DNA of 64,000 nucleotides from positions 1 to 64,000 of the forward strand of contig JABYQR010000088.1 of the NCBI GenBank assembly GCA_022592445.1, written 5' to 3'. Numbering within the stretch: position 1 is the stretch's first letter; each line of letters begins with the position of its first letter. This DNA comes from Cytidiella melzeri (Eukaryota; Basidiomycota; Agaricomycetes; Polyporales; Irpicaceae). Positions 1-10,726 of the stretch are shown here, in pieces. The notes under the pieces are model-generated. The model ran no database searches. It saw only the letters and a program-made list of their open reading frames with translations, and had not been told where the DNA came from. Made by a program: the position numbers and the translations under genes.

Positions 1-932
1 TGGAAGAACATCAACACTTCATCGCAGAATTCTCTTCAGTGTGGGAAATCTTCCACCAGGTATTGTTTCTTCTTCAGCATAGCCCACGGTCCAGCCGTTC
101 CTCCGTTCATGTAGCTGAGTACACAAACAATCTTGTGTATGGCTAGAGCAAATTGCTTGGGTTGCATCCTGATGTACATCAGCATGTTGGTCCACCATTT
201 GTCAAACTTCTCGGCCCTGCCATCAAAGTCTTCGGGATCACGGAGTTTGAGCTTCTCCCACTTGCTTTTAGGTGGTGCTTGGTCATTGGTTGGGGCGTCG
301 GAGTATCTGTCAAAGGGGTACTTGGGGTTGAAAGGGTCTGATTGTCTCCTTTTCTCATGACCTTCCCTATTATAGGGTCGAAAGAGGGGTCGATGTGGAT
401 CTGAGGCTGAAGAGTTGTCATGATCAGGGGTAGTGAATGGTGTAAATGGCCTTTGTTCTCCTTCAGTCCTTGGTGCTTGGGTACCTGCTGCTTGCCCAGT
501 ACCTTCGGGTTGTATTGCTTCTTCAGGGGTACTCATTGTTGGCTTTGATGCTACTGTAAGTTCTTCTAACAATAGTGGTGGTTTGTTACTAGCAGATGGT
601 ACTTCTGCTTGTCTCTTGTCGCGTCTTTTGGCTTGTCGCAAGTGTCGTTCAACTTGGGTAATGTCCACAACTTCAAAGTCTGGGTGTGGTGGTCTTACTG
701 TTTGTTTTGCTAGTTCACAATTGGGACAAATGTCAGCTGTGCAATGTTCCCACTCGTTGTCTTGGTCAAGCTTCTTGTAGAAAAGGTGTGGCTTTCCGTA
801 ACAGGGAAGGGATGTTTCAGCTCCCACTGTCATATGCTTTCTGATGTCTGATGTATCGAGTTGCTGCTTCCCATCCAGGGTAAGGCTAGCGAGGATGACA
901 AGGGATTGCAGCAAGACCGCAGTTGTTGCCAA
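1..932 (-). pseudogene. Ty3/gypsy-like gag, 5' part, broken by a nonsense codon
   Basis: The reading frame starts at 932 and runs toward position 1. It begins with a hydrophobic leader, then a Cys-rich stretch (CTADICPNCELAK), a basic and Pro-rich linker, and a C-terminal segment around DPEDFDGRAEKFDKWW that looks like the gag domain of fungal Ty3/gypsy elements, which packages element RNA. A TGA at 36-38 ends the frame after VEDFPH. The same frame stays open beyond it (REFCDEVLMFF) to the window edge, and gag proteins usually have Trp at this place, so the stop is probably a TGG-to-TGA change. The rest of the element lies outside the window. The putative 5' LTR is at 1082-1542. The family call is from sequence character only. 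Confidence 0.6.
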
Positions 933-1081
933 TCGAATTGATCTTCTTGGTGCGTGGGGTAGGCCCAGAAGAATCTATCCAAATGTTAAGACCAACTATC
1001 GTCAAGGGACAAGTTGTCAAGTCAGAACCCCTTGGTGTAGCTACACACAAGGTCGGATGATGGTCTAGGCCGCGCAGTTGC

Positions 1082-1542
1082 TGTCAAGCACAGTGGCAGA
1101 CAGATGATGGTTCAATAGGAGGAATATTGATACGAAGTGGATAGACTGAGGTTCTAGCCCCATGTCTAGCGGCTATTTATACATGTTGACCTAACTACTT
1201 TTGGACCAGTCCAAAGTAGTGGTAGCAAATCAGAGAAACATAAAGAAAGAACAGTACACAGAGAACATCCACTGCTTTGGAAAGCCAATAAGAGAAAAGA
1301 CCGTCAAGGTGCGGGAACAAGGGACAATAGAAAGGTGAAACATGAGGCAAAGATCAATAGAGAAGGGGTTTAACCCAAAACAGGGGATAGACGGGGTTGG
1401 ACCCAAAACAGGGATTAGACGGGGTTAAACCTGATGGAGTGGTAACGGAGTTATGGAGAGGCCGAGGGTTGCACCAAGGCAATGGTAACCAATCGGAGTT
1501 AGGTCCGAGGTTTGAATGGACACAAGGAGACAACTAATGACA
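1082..1542 (-). repeat. putative LTR of the gypsy-like element
   Basis: The segment starts TGTCAAGC and ends AATGACA, so the ends are short inverted TG...CA repeats as in LTRs. On the minus strand it carries a TATAAATA box (1174-1181) upstream of gag. Inside, 1366-1436 holds two imperfect copies of a motif built on CAAAACAGGG and GACGGGGTT. The partner LTR and its target duplication lie off the window, and I see no clear tRNA primer site next to the inner end, so the borders are tentative. Confidence 0.4.
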
Positions 1543-1574
1543 TAATAGTCCGTGTTGAACGGAGGCAATGTGGA

Positions 1575-2861
1575 TCAGGGAATGATGGAGGAAGAACAAG
1601 TCGGATTGTCAAGGCACTTGTAAAGAAGATAACTAGTTATCAAGATAATCGAAGAAGTAAAGAAAAATGATAGGGTGTGAAGACCGTTCGTAACAAGAAG
1701 AGTCGGCCCAAGGTACAGTGTCCAAAATGACCACATGTCTGCTGTCAGATAAGAACGATTGTCCTTAACATTGCAAACACGAGGCCCATATGCAGAAGGA
1801 ATGGTTGAGCCTGACTCAGCAGCAGCCTTGCCAATTGCATCCCATACAGTCCTATCCAGCTGATACTCTTCTGTACCTTCATCTAGCCCCTTAAACTCAC
1901 CTGTCCACAACAGTATCAGATTTGGAATGAGGTTCTCATAGATGAGATGCATGAAGTTGTATGGAAAAGATGCTGGGAAGGATAGCAAGCAGAGGGAGCT
2001 GAGAATAGAAACTTCTTTGATGCCATATTCTTTAGAAAGCCTTTTCTCTGCCGCTTGTGTGGGACTACCCTGTACTATGTGTGCCTGACAAAGAAATTCG
2101 GTGTGTGTCCGCAGTGGTAACTCCCTCGGATTGTAGCGTGCAGGTTGCCAATTGCCGTTCAAAACCGCAGAATGCTGAAATCGGTCCAATGGGCAATAGT
2201 ACACTGTTGACAAGCTGTTTGGTACTCCTACACCCAGGATCTTGCACATACGGCATGGTAAGTAGCCGTTGTGACCCTTAATATTCATCACCATTGAGAC
2301 TGCAGGTATGTCCCCTCCACAAAGAATGAGATAGACATGTAGCACAAACAAAGCTTGGATCTGTGCGTCCATTGTAGGGAGCCCAACCATCAGTGACAAG
2401 AATTCTTCAATCATAGGCCACATGAAGGAGTCAGGGTTGTGAGGCTTCTTGGGCCCTGAAATAACTCCCACGCAGATAAGGTCCTCTTTGAAAAAGCGTT
2501 CTTCTGGCGGTATGCTGTAGTTGATGAGAAGCAGTGGCCAGCAGGTCTGCTTGCTTCGTTTGAAAGGTGCAAACCCATCCGTAAGAAAACCAAGGGCTAC
2601 ATCATTGTCTCTGAAAAAGTAGTGAAAGGGATAAGTCTTGCCACCAATCTCAATTTTGGTGTCACAAAGAGCGCGGTAGTGCTGGCCATCAAAGATGTCG
2701 TTGATCTTGCTTGGGCAGTAACATACTCCAGGACAGCCCAGGCCGCTGAGTTGGTGATATTGGGAGCAGTCGGGTAGAGGGGGATTGTGGCGTGGTGGTG
2801 AAGGCTGGAAATTTGTACGGTATTGCAGCTTCTCAGCAAACTTCTGGTCTTTGTGCTCCAA
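1575..2861 (-). pseudogene. Plavaka/CACTA-type (Tnp2-like) transposase fragment
   Basis: This is a 428-codon open frame. The order of motifs (DGFAPFKR, CWPLLLINYSIPPEERF, CVGVISGPKKPHNPDSFMWP, a CRMC knuckle in the GHNGYLPCRMC block, then FPYNFMHLIYENLIPN) is that of the large transposases of Plavaka elements, which are common in Agaricomycetes. Such proteins normally reach about 900-1,100 residues. Here the N-terminal zinc-finger part and the C-terminal third are missing, and the last 45 codons diverge into low-similarity sequence. The frame stops 33 bp from the right edge of the putative gypsy LTR, so the C-terminal part may have been lost when that element inserted. It is probably a dead fragment. 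Confidence 0.65.
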
Positions 2862-4016
2862 CCCTGCTCAACAAAATTTGCAATGGATTGTGTTGCATTA
2901 CATTCTTAATTCCTGCATGTAGTACATGCTGTGTGGTGTACATTGCGTGAGTTGAACTATGTGGTGAATACAGTTCAGAAAGAAAGTCTTTGGTGACTGA
3001 ATGGTGAGTAAGTCCTTAGGTGTCTCCTTAGTTGCTGGAGGAGGTGTACAGTCGAACCCCTCTTAACCCATACCCCTCAAACCCCATAACCCCTCAAAAC
3101 CCATACATTGTAAGCTCGACCAACTTGGTTTGCAGAGAAATCGAGCTAAAAACCCATAAACCCCTCATACTCCATAATCCATACCTTTTTGAAAGCAAAA
3201 ACCCATACTTTTATGGCACAATTTTGGGCTGAATATCCCAGATATGGTAGGTTTCCTCCTAAATAAGACATGATAAGTCATTTTAAGTGCTGTTGGGAAC
3301 AAAATCGGCTCATAATGTGGTATTATTGTCAATAATACTTGTGTTGCGAGGGCGCCCATTGAATAACCTCGACATGACCGAGGCATAGCCCAACTCCTGT
3401 GTGCTCAACTTTACTATAGTAGAGCACTACCCATAACAATCTGTTTATGGTATCAACAAATTGTGAATTTGGTAGTCTATAACACAATTCCACGGTTATA
3501 TTCGACAAAGCCCTGGGCGCTCAATTAAGCGCCACCTCTCGTTTCCCATAACCTCTGATAACCCATACCTTTCTGCGTATCCCGAGGGTAGTGCTTAGCA
3601 AATACCATTAAATATTCCAACTGGCCTGTATTTAATGATTACCATTGAATACCAATATCACGTGATGTGTATTGAATAATAATGTATTTAATAGTATTGG
3701 TATTGGTATGTAATGGTATTTAATGATATAGTCAGTGTTTGGGTGATACAAGTTCAAGTCCTTGCTCAACTGAGTCTCTGATTGTCTTGCTCTTATAGCT
3801 AACACATTGTACAATGAACTCATGAAGACAGTAAGATGGTATGCATGACTATTAGTATGCACTATAAGTAGCATCACTGTATATGTTACAACTACTTCAT
3901 TGGAGTTTGGTATGTTCTGTTGTCTTGCAACTGGACAGTGCTACTACATAGACTTTGAACAAATTGGTACATGTATGCTAATACACACAGGTGGCCACAG
4001 CTGCAGTCAATGACAT

Positions 4017-6229
4017 TTACTTGCTCCAGATAGACACACCATTGAGATACTCAATACCCTCACCAAGCCCAATCTGTAACCACTCCTTTGAGATAACAAT
4101 CTTTGATGCCTTCCTGGCCCCAAGAGATGAGCGAGAGTCTCTCATAGTGTGCTTGCATGATGAGAATAGCCTCTCAAGTGAGACACTGAATCAGGAATTG
4201 CAAGCATGTCTCGTGCAATGTGAGAGATGGTGGGAAAGACCTTTGCATAACTCTACATAGGCAAGTTGGTTAGCAAGGACCACAATTTTGTGTTAAATGT
4301 GGTACATACATTCCACCAAGTGAGTACATCCTCATCATCCTGAGGAGAATGTGCACCACTGAGGTAAAGCTCTATCTCAGTCTCCCGGTGAGCAGCTGAT
4401 GTGACTGATGCAAAGGCTATTGCAGATGCAAAAATTGACTTGTTGGCTGGCTGTGCAGATGTGGATGTGTTGGCAGACTGCAAGGTTGTGGCAAGAGCAG
4501 AAGAATACTGGGTATAAACCTCTCTGAGAGGACACTCTGCTTGAGCTGCTACTGCCTGATCCCAATCTGCTTGTCAGGAACACAACCAAACTCTATGAAG
4601 AGCGAGGAAGTGATGACGGGGGGTGGAGGAACGACAAGAAAACTCGCGTGGACAATGACAACAGGGAAGATGATGATGATGAGGAAGAAACAACGACGAG
4701 GGAGCAGCTAACGATGAGCAAAAGACCAGGTTATATTAGTACTGTGAAGGACTAGGTACAAGGTGGACGTCACCTAAAGACCAGGAGGTAGAATCTGAGG
4801 TCTTTAGGGAGCTACAGGGTGGGTTTATATACATCTCAGACAAGGACCCCTGGTACCGGGTCTGTACTCCTAACACTGCCGTGGGAACGTATGGTGTGCT
4901 ATGGTGCGATGTTACACAATGTTCCATAATGTTCCAGCACCTTCTATGATCATGTGACTGGTCTGTCACATGTACCTGATCACATGCAGGCGCCATGTGT
5001 CGTTGATAAGATAAGATAAGGAAAATGGCTATTGGTAAGATAAGATAAGGAAAAATAAGAGAAAAGAAAAGGAAAAAGTATGCATGTTCGTGACACTGCT
5101 GTCTCAAAATACTTCAGCCGGATAGACGGATGAAGGACTGTGGTTGCAGAGTCATGTCGATTCAGCCTGAATAGCCTAGTGTATATGTACTTACCAGCAG
5201 CTAGAAGGGGGAACTTTTTCTTTAACAAAATCTGCATATGCTTATCATGCTTTGCAAGTGCCATGGACAATGCCTTTTGCAGATTTGGAGCTGAAAAGCG
5301 CACATCAAGACGACAACTACTGAGATGATTTTCAAGATGTTTATAGAGTGAAAGAAGTTGTGGAAGTGTTGGAACTTTCTTCTGTGATAGACTGCTTGTG
5401 AATTCTTTGAATGGCTGTTGAGGTGAAGTGAGAGACAATCAAACAACAAGTGATGATAGCTAAACTGACTGCTAGTACTTCCACAAGATTCTCTAAAAAT
5501 TGCCACCCTTTGGGATCAATGTATAACTTGGCTTGCTTCCGAACAGCTGCTGCTCTTTTCTTGCCTCGTAGCCCGTCAGGCAGTGTGTTAACCCAGAATG
5601 TGATAGCCTAGGATAAAATTAGTACAGAGTCAAAGTTCTCTGGAGAATGCCAAGAATGCACATACATTTTGAAGAAGAATGCCCCGCTCAATCTCTGCCA
5701 GAGTTGTGTTCCACCGGATGGGCATACCACATATAAGATTAAGATGATGATGCTCTGTGCTGCACATTTTCTGGATGATCTGACACATTTTCTTGCGCCG
5801 TGGCTCACTTCGCAGAACAACTACCACAATAGCATAGAGCTGACCACTTTATTAGCTCAAGTAATTTAAGGAACAGTGTCTTACCTTATCAGCAACAGTT
5901 AGTTGCTGTTTTGCTTTTATTGACATCCTCTTAGTACTAGTGACTGCCTCTCCCATGTTCTCATCACTGCTGGCAATTTCAGCCTCAGACAACTCTGAGT
6001 CAGTATCACTCTCATTGTTATCTGGTAGCTTCTCCTGTTCAGAGGCCTCTCTGTCTAACACAGCTTCTCCAGCCTCATCTTCTGCTTCATTGACAAGTAC
6101 GTCACGACCACAAAGGTACAGATCTTCCTCTTCTGGGCTAACTACTAGTCCAAGGCCAAATAGTAGCTCTCTTCTGATAGTCAATGTGCTGTCAAGCTGT
6201 GAGAAAATATGGCACTTACTGCACAACAA
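4017..6229 (-). pseudogene. hAT-family transposase, split by a solo LTR and frameshifted
   Basis: Reading the minus strand gives an acidic region (5852-6229), WQFLENLVEVL, then VPTLPQLLSLYKHLENHLSSC, LLAA/VLHPSIRLKYFE (joined over an intron at 5138-5194), DWDQAVAAQ, and the C-terminal dimerisation block ELYLSGAH...DDEDVLTWWN/SYAKVFPTISHIARDMLAIP (joined over an intron at 4253-4309), then LERLFSSCKHTMRDSRSSL. These are hallmarks of fungal hAT transposases. The 524-bp LTR at 4572-5095 lies between ETA and DWDQ; without it and one target copy the frame is continuous. A separate single-base frame change occurs near 4171-4190, just before LERLF. I find no N-terminal BED zinc finger, so the gene is probably inactive. 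Confidence 0.8.
4572..5095. repeat. solo LTR inserted in the hAT transposase gene
   Basis: The 524-bp segment starts TGTCAGGAACACAACC and ends GCATGTTCGTGACA, so its ends are near-perfect inverted TG...CA repeats. CTGCT flanks it on both sides (4567-4571 and 5096-5100), a 5-bp target duplication typical of LTR retrotransposons. It contains no coding sequence, so it is a solo LTR left after recombination between two LTRs. Orientation cannot be fixed without a related full element. Confidence 0.85.
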
Positions 6230-6337
6230 GATGTCCTACGTGAAGACCACAGCCCACTTGACAATCATTGGCATTAAGCTGGACATCCTTGTTCCGCTTT
6301 ACAATGCAATGACAAAGTCCTTCGACCAGGGTAATAT

Positions 6338-6790
6338 GATGAGCAGTGCAAAACAGGGGCAGCACAAATAATCAAGGTAGCTACGCAACATGAACACTTG
6401 TACATAGATGCATGAGCAGTGCAAAAAACATAGGGAACAGTCTGTATAAGTGGAGAGACAAGATCACACAAACATAGCTGGAACACATAGTTGCAACACT
6501 ATGAAACATGTATGAATCCATGAGCAGTGCAAAAAAGGGGCAGTACAAATGATCAAGGTAGCTATGCAACATGAAAACTTGTACATAGAGGCATGAGCAG
6601 TGCAAAACATAGGGAACAGTCTGTATTAGTGGAGAGACAAAGATAAAAAAACATAGCTGGAACATCAACAAATGTGTATGAGTACATGAGCAGTGCAAAA
6701 CAAAGGCAGTGCAAATGATTAAGGTAGCTATCCAGCATTGAAAAACTGTGTATGGGTGCATGAACAGTGCAAATTGTAGGAAAGAGGCTG
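6338..6790. repeat. higher-order tandem repeat in the hAT subterminal region
   Basis: A core CATGAGCAGTGCAAAA recurs, with small changes, at about 6338, 6411, 6519, 6592, 6685 and 6759. Spacings alternate (73, 108, 73, 93, 74 bp), so two half-units alternate in a larger unit of about 165-180 bp. One half carries GGCAGYRCAAATRATCAAGG, the other CATAGGGAACAGTCTGTA. The block occupies the region where the N-terminus of the transposase would be expected. Confidence 0.8.
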
Positions 6791-6854
6791 TACATACATG
6801 CATGTGCTGAAAACTTGTCACATGCATAATATTCTAGAATACCATTAGATACAG

Positions 6855-6900
6855 GAATAGTATTGTATTGTATTGTAATGTATTGTATTGTATTTAATGG
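6855..6900. repeat. TATTG microsatellite
   Basis: A short run of near-perfect TATTG units lies between the tandem block and the hAT right end. It grades into the GGTATTTAATG-rich subterminal sequence. Confidence 0.7.
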
Positions 6901-7213
6901 TAATCGTATTCTAAAAAAATTTCCACAAGCGAGTATTTAATGGGTATTTAATGATATTCTGAGATTATATTGCATTATAATGGTATTTTTGCAGAGCACT
7001 ACCCGAGGGGTATGGGTTAAGAGGGGTTCGACTGTACTCCATTAGCACTCTTACCTCATGTACATAGCGGACGATGTTAGGAGACTAGCGGTGTTACTTA
7101 ATCATACAAACGTGGATGCTGCCAATAATATATAACACCGTCCCGCTTGCTTTTCTTCATTTCTCCCACAACCCCCTTCATTTTCTTCTTTGTTTTCTAT
7201 CTCGTTCTCCAGT

Positions 7214-8654
7214 ATGACAGGCCTCCTCACAGCTAGTCGCAGGAGGCGACAGTCTCTTTCAGGCGGTCACATTTTCAGTCCTGTCGCTCAGCGTTCAGAA
7301 GAGACGGATAAAACTACAGAGTCCAATGCGCCTCCCAGACCAAAGTCAACTCCTGCACACGAACGCCCTTTGCACCGTCGCCGCCAGCTCGATGCCGAGG
7401 ATGAAGAACAGCAGCGAGGGACAGAAAAGGAAGTGCAGCACATGCACATAGACAACGACTCTCTGAGCTCTGATGAGTCTGACTCTTCTTCCTCGCTCTC
7501 AACGCCCATCATCGCCACCGTCTCCTCACCCAAAACAACTGTTCCACCAGCAGACCGTCCTACTCGCCCTTTACCACGCAAGATGAACGGCAGCGCATCG
7601 AACAACCCGATGGCGACCCCTGCCAACCCATACATGCTCCCCGTCCAGGCGCACGTACCGAAAGGAGGAGTCGCCTCGGGTCAGCGACGGCTCTTCGTCA
7701 TCCTCGAGCAGGCGTGCTTGGAGGCGTACCGAGTGAGCACGGGCGGGAGGAACAAAAATGGGAGGGAAGGGGACGTAAAGTACGCGTTGCTCAACTGCGA
7801 CGACCACCAAGGCATTCTCGCAAAGACAGGGAGAGACATCGCGGATGCGCGACCGGACATAACGCACCAGGTACGTCGTTCAAACGAAATTTTCCATATT
7901 TCGCGTCTGCTCATCCTAAAGGACCTAGTGCTTGCTCACTTTACTTGATTCGCCGCTCAACAAAGCCGGTCTCCTCCAGATCTACATTCACACCGCCAAG
8001 GGCGTCCTTATCGAAGTGAACCCGCATGTGAGAATACCCAGGACGTTCAAGCGGTTCAGTGGCTTGATGGGTGTGTGGTTGTTGTTGTTGTTGTTGTTGC
8101 CCCAAAGCAGTGGATTCATGCTGCATACATCTCACAGTCCAACTCCTGCACAAGCTCTCTATTAGAGGCCAAAATGGACCTGAGAAATTGCTCAAAGTGA
8201 TCAAAGTGTGTTCTCCTTCGATTTTCACTGACCGCCCATCCAACATATCTCTTGGTACGCAGAATCCGGTGACAGACCATCTGCCTGTGAATACTATCAA
8301 ACTCAGTATGTCTATCTGCCATATGTATGTGCATCTTGGCCTAACGTGGACGATCCTCTCAGCTCTTTCAGGCGACGCTCCGACCGTTCGTCTCTCAAAA
8401 TACCTTCCGACCCTTCCAGAAACGCACTCGATAGCGGTATTTGTCGGAGCGATGGCAAGGGGAGCAGATAACTTTGCAGACGGCATCGTTGATGCCAAGA
8501 TTGGTATCAGCGACTACCCACTCAGCGCATCGGTCGCTTGTGGCAAGGTCCGTCACTTTCGTCCTCTACACATCACGATCTCACCGAGCTAATGTTCCTT
8601 TGACACGGTCGGCAGTTCTGCTGTGCCCTCGAGGAGATGTGGGATATTGTCTAG
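7214..8654 (+). CDS. EMG1: rRNA small-subunit pseudouridine N1-methyltransferase Nep1/Emg1
   Basis: The model has six exons (7214-7870, 7929-8070, 8138-8205, 8263-8305, 8372-8547, 8616-8654) that join in frame to 374 residues. The SPOUT methyltransferase core is clear: [90 protein letters not shown], and the C-terminal EEMWDIV. Nep1 methylates a pseudouridine in 18S rRNA and is needed for 40S biogenesis in the nucleolus. The first 140 residues are a Ser/Pro-rich extension with an acidic stretch not found in yeast Nep1. The ATG at 7214 is the first in frame. Intron 2 contains a (GTT)n tract near 8078-8099. An AATATATAACA sequence near 7126 could be the core promoter. Confidence 0.95.
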
Positions 8655-9345
8655 CCGACCCTGTCTTCCCTCGAATCACCTTCCTCCAGGATTCCTTGTT
8701 GCACGTCTTTTTACATTTCCCATCTTGGCTCACATTGAATATTGCATTGCTTCATCTTTCCTTCAATCCATCATGACCATCCTGTCGCATTCAACCTGCG
8801 GCAGACGGTTTGATGTTTGGGATCCAACTTGCGCCGTTCTTTTCATGGTATCATACACATCATCTGCACGCCCCCCCATGTTGGTCTTCATCCCCATGAC
8901 GCATCACCTGCATTGTATTAATGACCACGCTCACGGCGACTCCTTTGTAACGCTATGCTGTCTTTACACCCACATCCCCACGCCTCACTCTCACCCTCTC
9001 ATCCCCACAACGCTTCTTCTCTACTCCCGCTCGGAAGGCTCTAGCCAGTCGCACTCAACTTGCTGCTCGGTGGCTTCCTTTATCGTCTGTTGTATGTACC
9101 GAAGAATACGAAAAATAGATACAATTCATTGTATATATCAAAGGCGGTCTTTGACTTGTTGCATGTGCTCCGAATACCTGAAAACCCATTGACGGCTGCG
9201 AAGACGAAATATTGTCCTGAGGTGCGATCCTACACCCGACATACCCCGCACCCCCAAGCAGCGATGATCCAATCCGCAAATATTATTCTACACGCAGTAT
9301 CTGCATAGAGCGTGAGCTTACGGAAAGAGCATTGACAAGCGAAAA
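8655..9345. other. intergenic region between convergent EMG1 and FUR1
   Basis: This holds the 3' flanks of two convergent genes. It is C/T-rich on the plus strand and contains a long plus-strand open frame (to 9192) whose composition is repetitive and matches no family I know. I see no RNA gene or repeat. Confidence 0.5.
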
Positions 9346-10383
9346 TCAGTACCTCCTCTCCCCGAAGTCGCCCAGCCCAGGTATGATGTATGCTTTTTCG
9401 TTCAGGCCCTGGTCTATCCATCCTGTTATCTGCAAACGCAAACTGTGATTAGCTAGGCTATAGAGAAAGCGAAGCCACTTACGACGCGTAGAGCTGGGTA
9501 CTTGCCGCAAAAGGTTTTCAGTCCTTCCGGAGCAGATATCTACGAGACCAAGAGATAATGTTGATGAATTGTGAGGGATAAAAAGTGAAAGAGAGGGTAC
9601 GCACAAGGTTTATGAAGATAATCCGTTCTTCTGGCACACCGTGCTGCATGAGCACTTCAACTGCCTTCATCGCTGAGCCGCCTGTAGCTAATCCGTGGCC
9701 GGGCGGCGTTGGCATCCCAGCGACAAACGTGATAGAGAATGGACTTGCCTAGCATTGGGTCCAGAAGCAGGACGTATCGCTGGGCAATATCCGACGGAAA
9801 CTGGGGTGAAAGGGACGGTTTGAGTGAGGCAGAGCATGCCAGTGGACGATCACACGACCTTTGAGTAGAACAATTTTGGCTGCGCTGTCTCTTCGTCCTA
9901 TGCTGCGTGATGAGAATCTGCAACTGCAAATAGGAAAACAATGCGAAACTCACCCGCTGAATCAATATCTTGCCAATTCGGACGCTCCTGCACACTTCCC
10001 TCAGGCCGGCCTCCATGGCCTAGCAAGCACACAAAAGCACCTGAGCATAGCGCGGAGTAGTTGATCTTGGCTTTCACACACACCTCACCAGCACGAAGGA
10101 TAGACACGCCACATATCTTGCCTTCAAACCCGACGCCTTCATAGGCGGCACCGGTAGGTGTCTGGACCGTTTTTGGTATCACTGGAAGATGGTTGAGACC
10201 CTCCTCGACAAGGAGACGGATGATGCGGTCAGAATAAAACAAAAAGTCGCCGCGGCTGGTGTCCTTGTCTCTGATAATCGTGTACAAGGCCTCGAGCTGC
10301 GCGGTTTGGGGAAGAGTGAAGACTGAGGGTGGGAGAGATGCTGGTGTGTTTTGTGACGATGGCGGTGCGCTTTGGTTGACCAT
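9346..10383 (-). CDS. FUR1: uracil phosphoribosyltransferase
   Basis: Seven exons on the minus strand (10084-10383, 9954-10019, 9859-9897, 9749-9800,9605-9687, 9483-9539, 9346-9429) join to 226 residues, the usual size for fungal UPRT. Motifs include the CGVSILRAGE block, EAGLREVCRSVRIGKILIQR, DEETAQPKLFY, the PRPP-binding loop LLLDPMLATGGSA, and the C-terminal PGLGDFGERRY that closes over uracil. The enzyme makes UMP from uracil and PRPP in pyrimidine salvage. The PRPP loop is split by a GC-AG intron (9688-9748, donor GCAAGT). It stands head to head with SEC14, 343 bp apart. Confidence 0.95.
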
Positions 10384-10726
10384 GACTGGTGCTGTGAGGA
10401 TGGGAGTAGGAGGGAGAGATAGTATGCCCCTCAGTCGTGCCCACCGAGTAGTTTCAAGCTGATCTCGCCATGCAGCGCCTGATCAGCGCTGCTCGCCCAT
10501 GCATACCCGCCCATCGAACAAGCTCATTTGCAGCAATCATACAGTGTTCGTTGTTGTGGACGTCGTGTTCAGCCAGTGAAGCGAAACAGTCGAGCGCGAT
10601 CTGGCATCAGAGGTGGACACGCCAAAGTGCGAGCGCAGAGCCACAACCTTTGCTTTACACCACAACCACAACCACCACCATCCTCTTTCTTCACCTGACC
10701 ACCACATTCACCTCCTCCTCGCAAGC

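Larger units (their letters stand above)
3589..7001 (-). mobile_element. hAT transposon (3,413 bp) with 8-bp target duplication
   Basis: The left end reads TAGTGCTTAGCAAATACC and the right end, reverse-complemented, TAGTGCTCTGCAAAAATACC. Both are hAT-type ends. The 8-bp sequence CCCGAGGG flanks it on both sides (3581-3588 and 7002-7009), as hAT insertion requires. It sits at the inner edge of the outer MITE's right inverted repeat. A decayed hAT transposase gene lies inside on the minus strand, and a block of tandem repeats fills the end near the 5' side of that gene. Subterminal sequence on both sides is rich in GGTATTTAATG-type motifs. Confidence 0.9.
3049..7034. mobile_element. pogo/Tc1-like MITE with 30-bp perfect TIRs, interrupted by a hAT element
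   Basis: Positions 3049-3078 and 7005-7034 are perfect 30-bp inverted repeats beginning CAGTCGAACCCC. Both ends are flanked by TA (3047-3048 and 7035-7036), the target duplication of Tc1/mariner/pogo elements. CAGTCGAACC is a typical start for pogo-like ends. Removing the inserted hAT element and one copy of its duplication leaves only about 565 bp without coding potential, so the outer element is a non-autonomous MITE. Its interior is rich in CCCATA/CCCCTC motifs. Confidence 0.85.

Noticed and set aside
3740..3765. GTTCAAGTC resembles a tRNA B box.
   Set aside because: No cloverleaf can be folded around it and no A box lies at the right distance. It is hAT internal sequence.
3991..4260. Plus-strand 89-codon open frame.
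   Set aside because: It is the antisense of the conserved C-terminal hAT transposase exon.
6338..6790. Regular repeats that might suggest a CRISPR array.
   Set aside because: Host is a fungus, the units are imperfect and long, and the spacers are themselves repeated.
8623..9192. Long plus-strand frame after EMG1.
   Set aside because: It overlaps the last EMG1 exon in another frame and its low-complexity composition matches no family.
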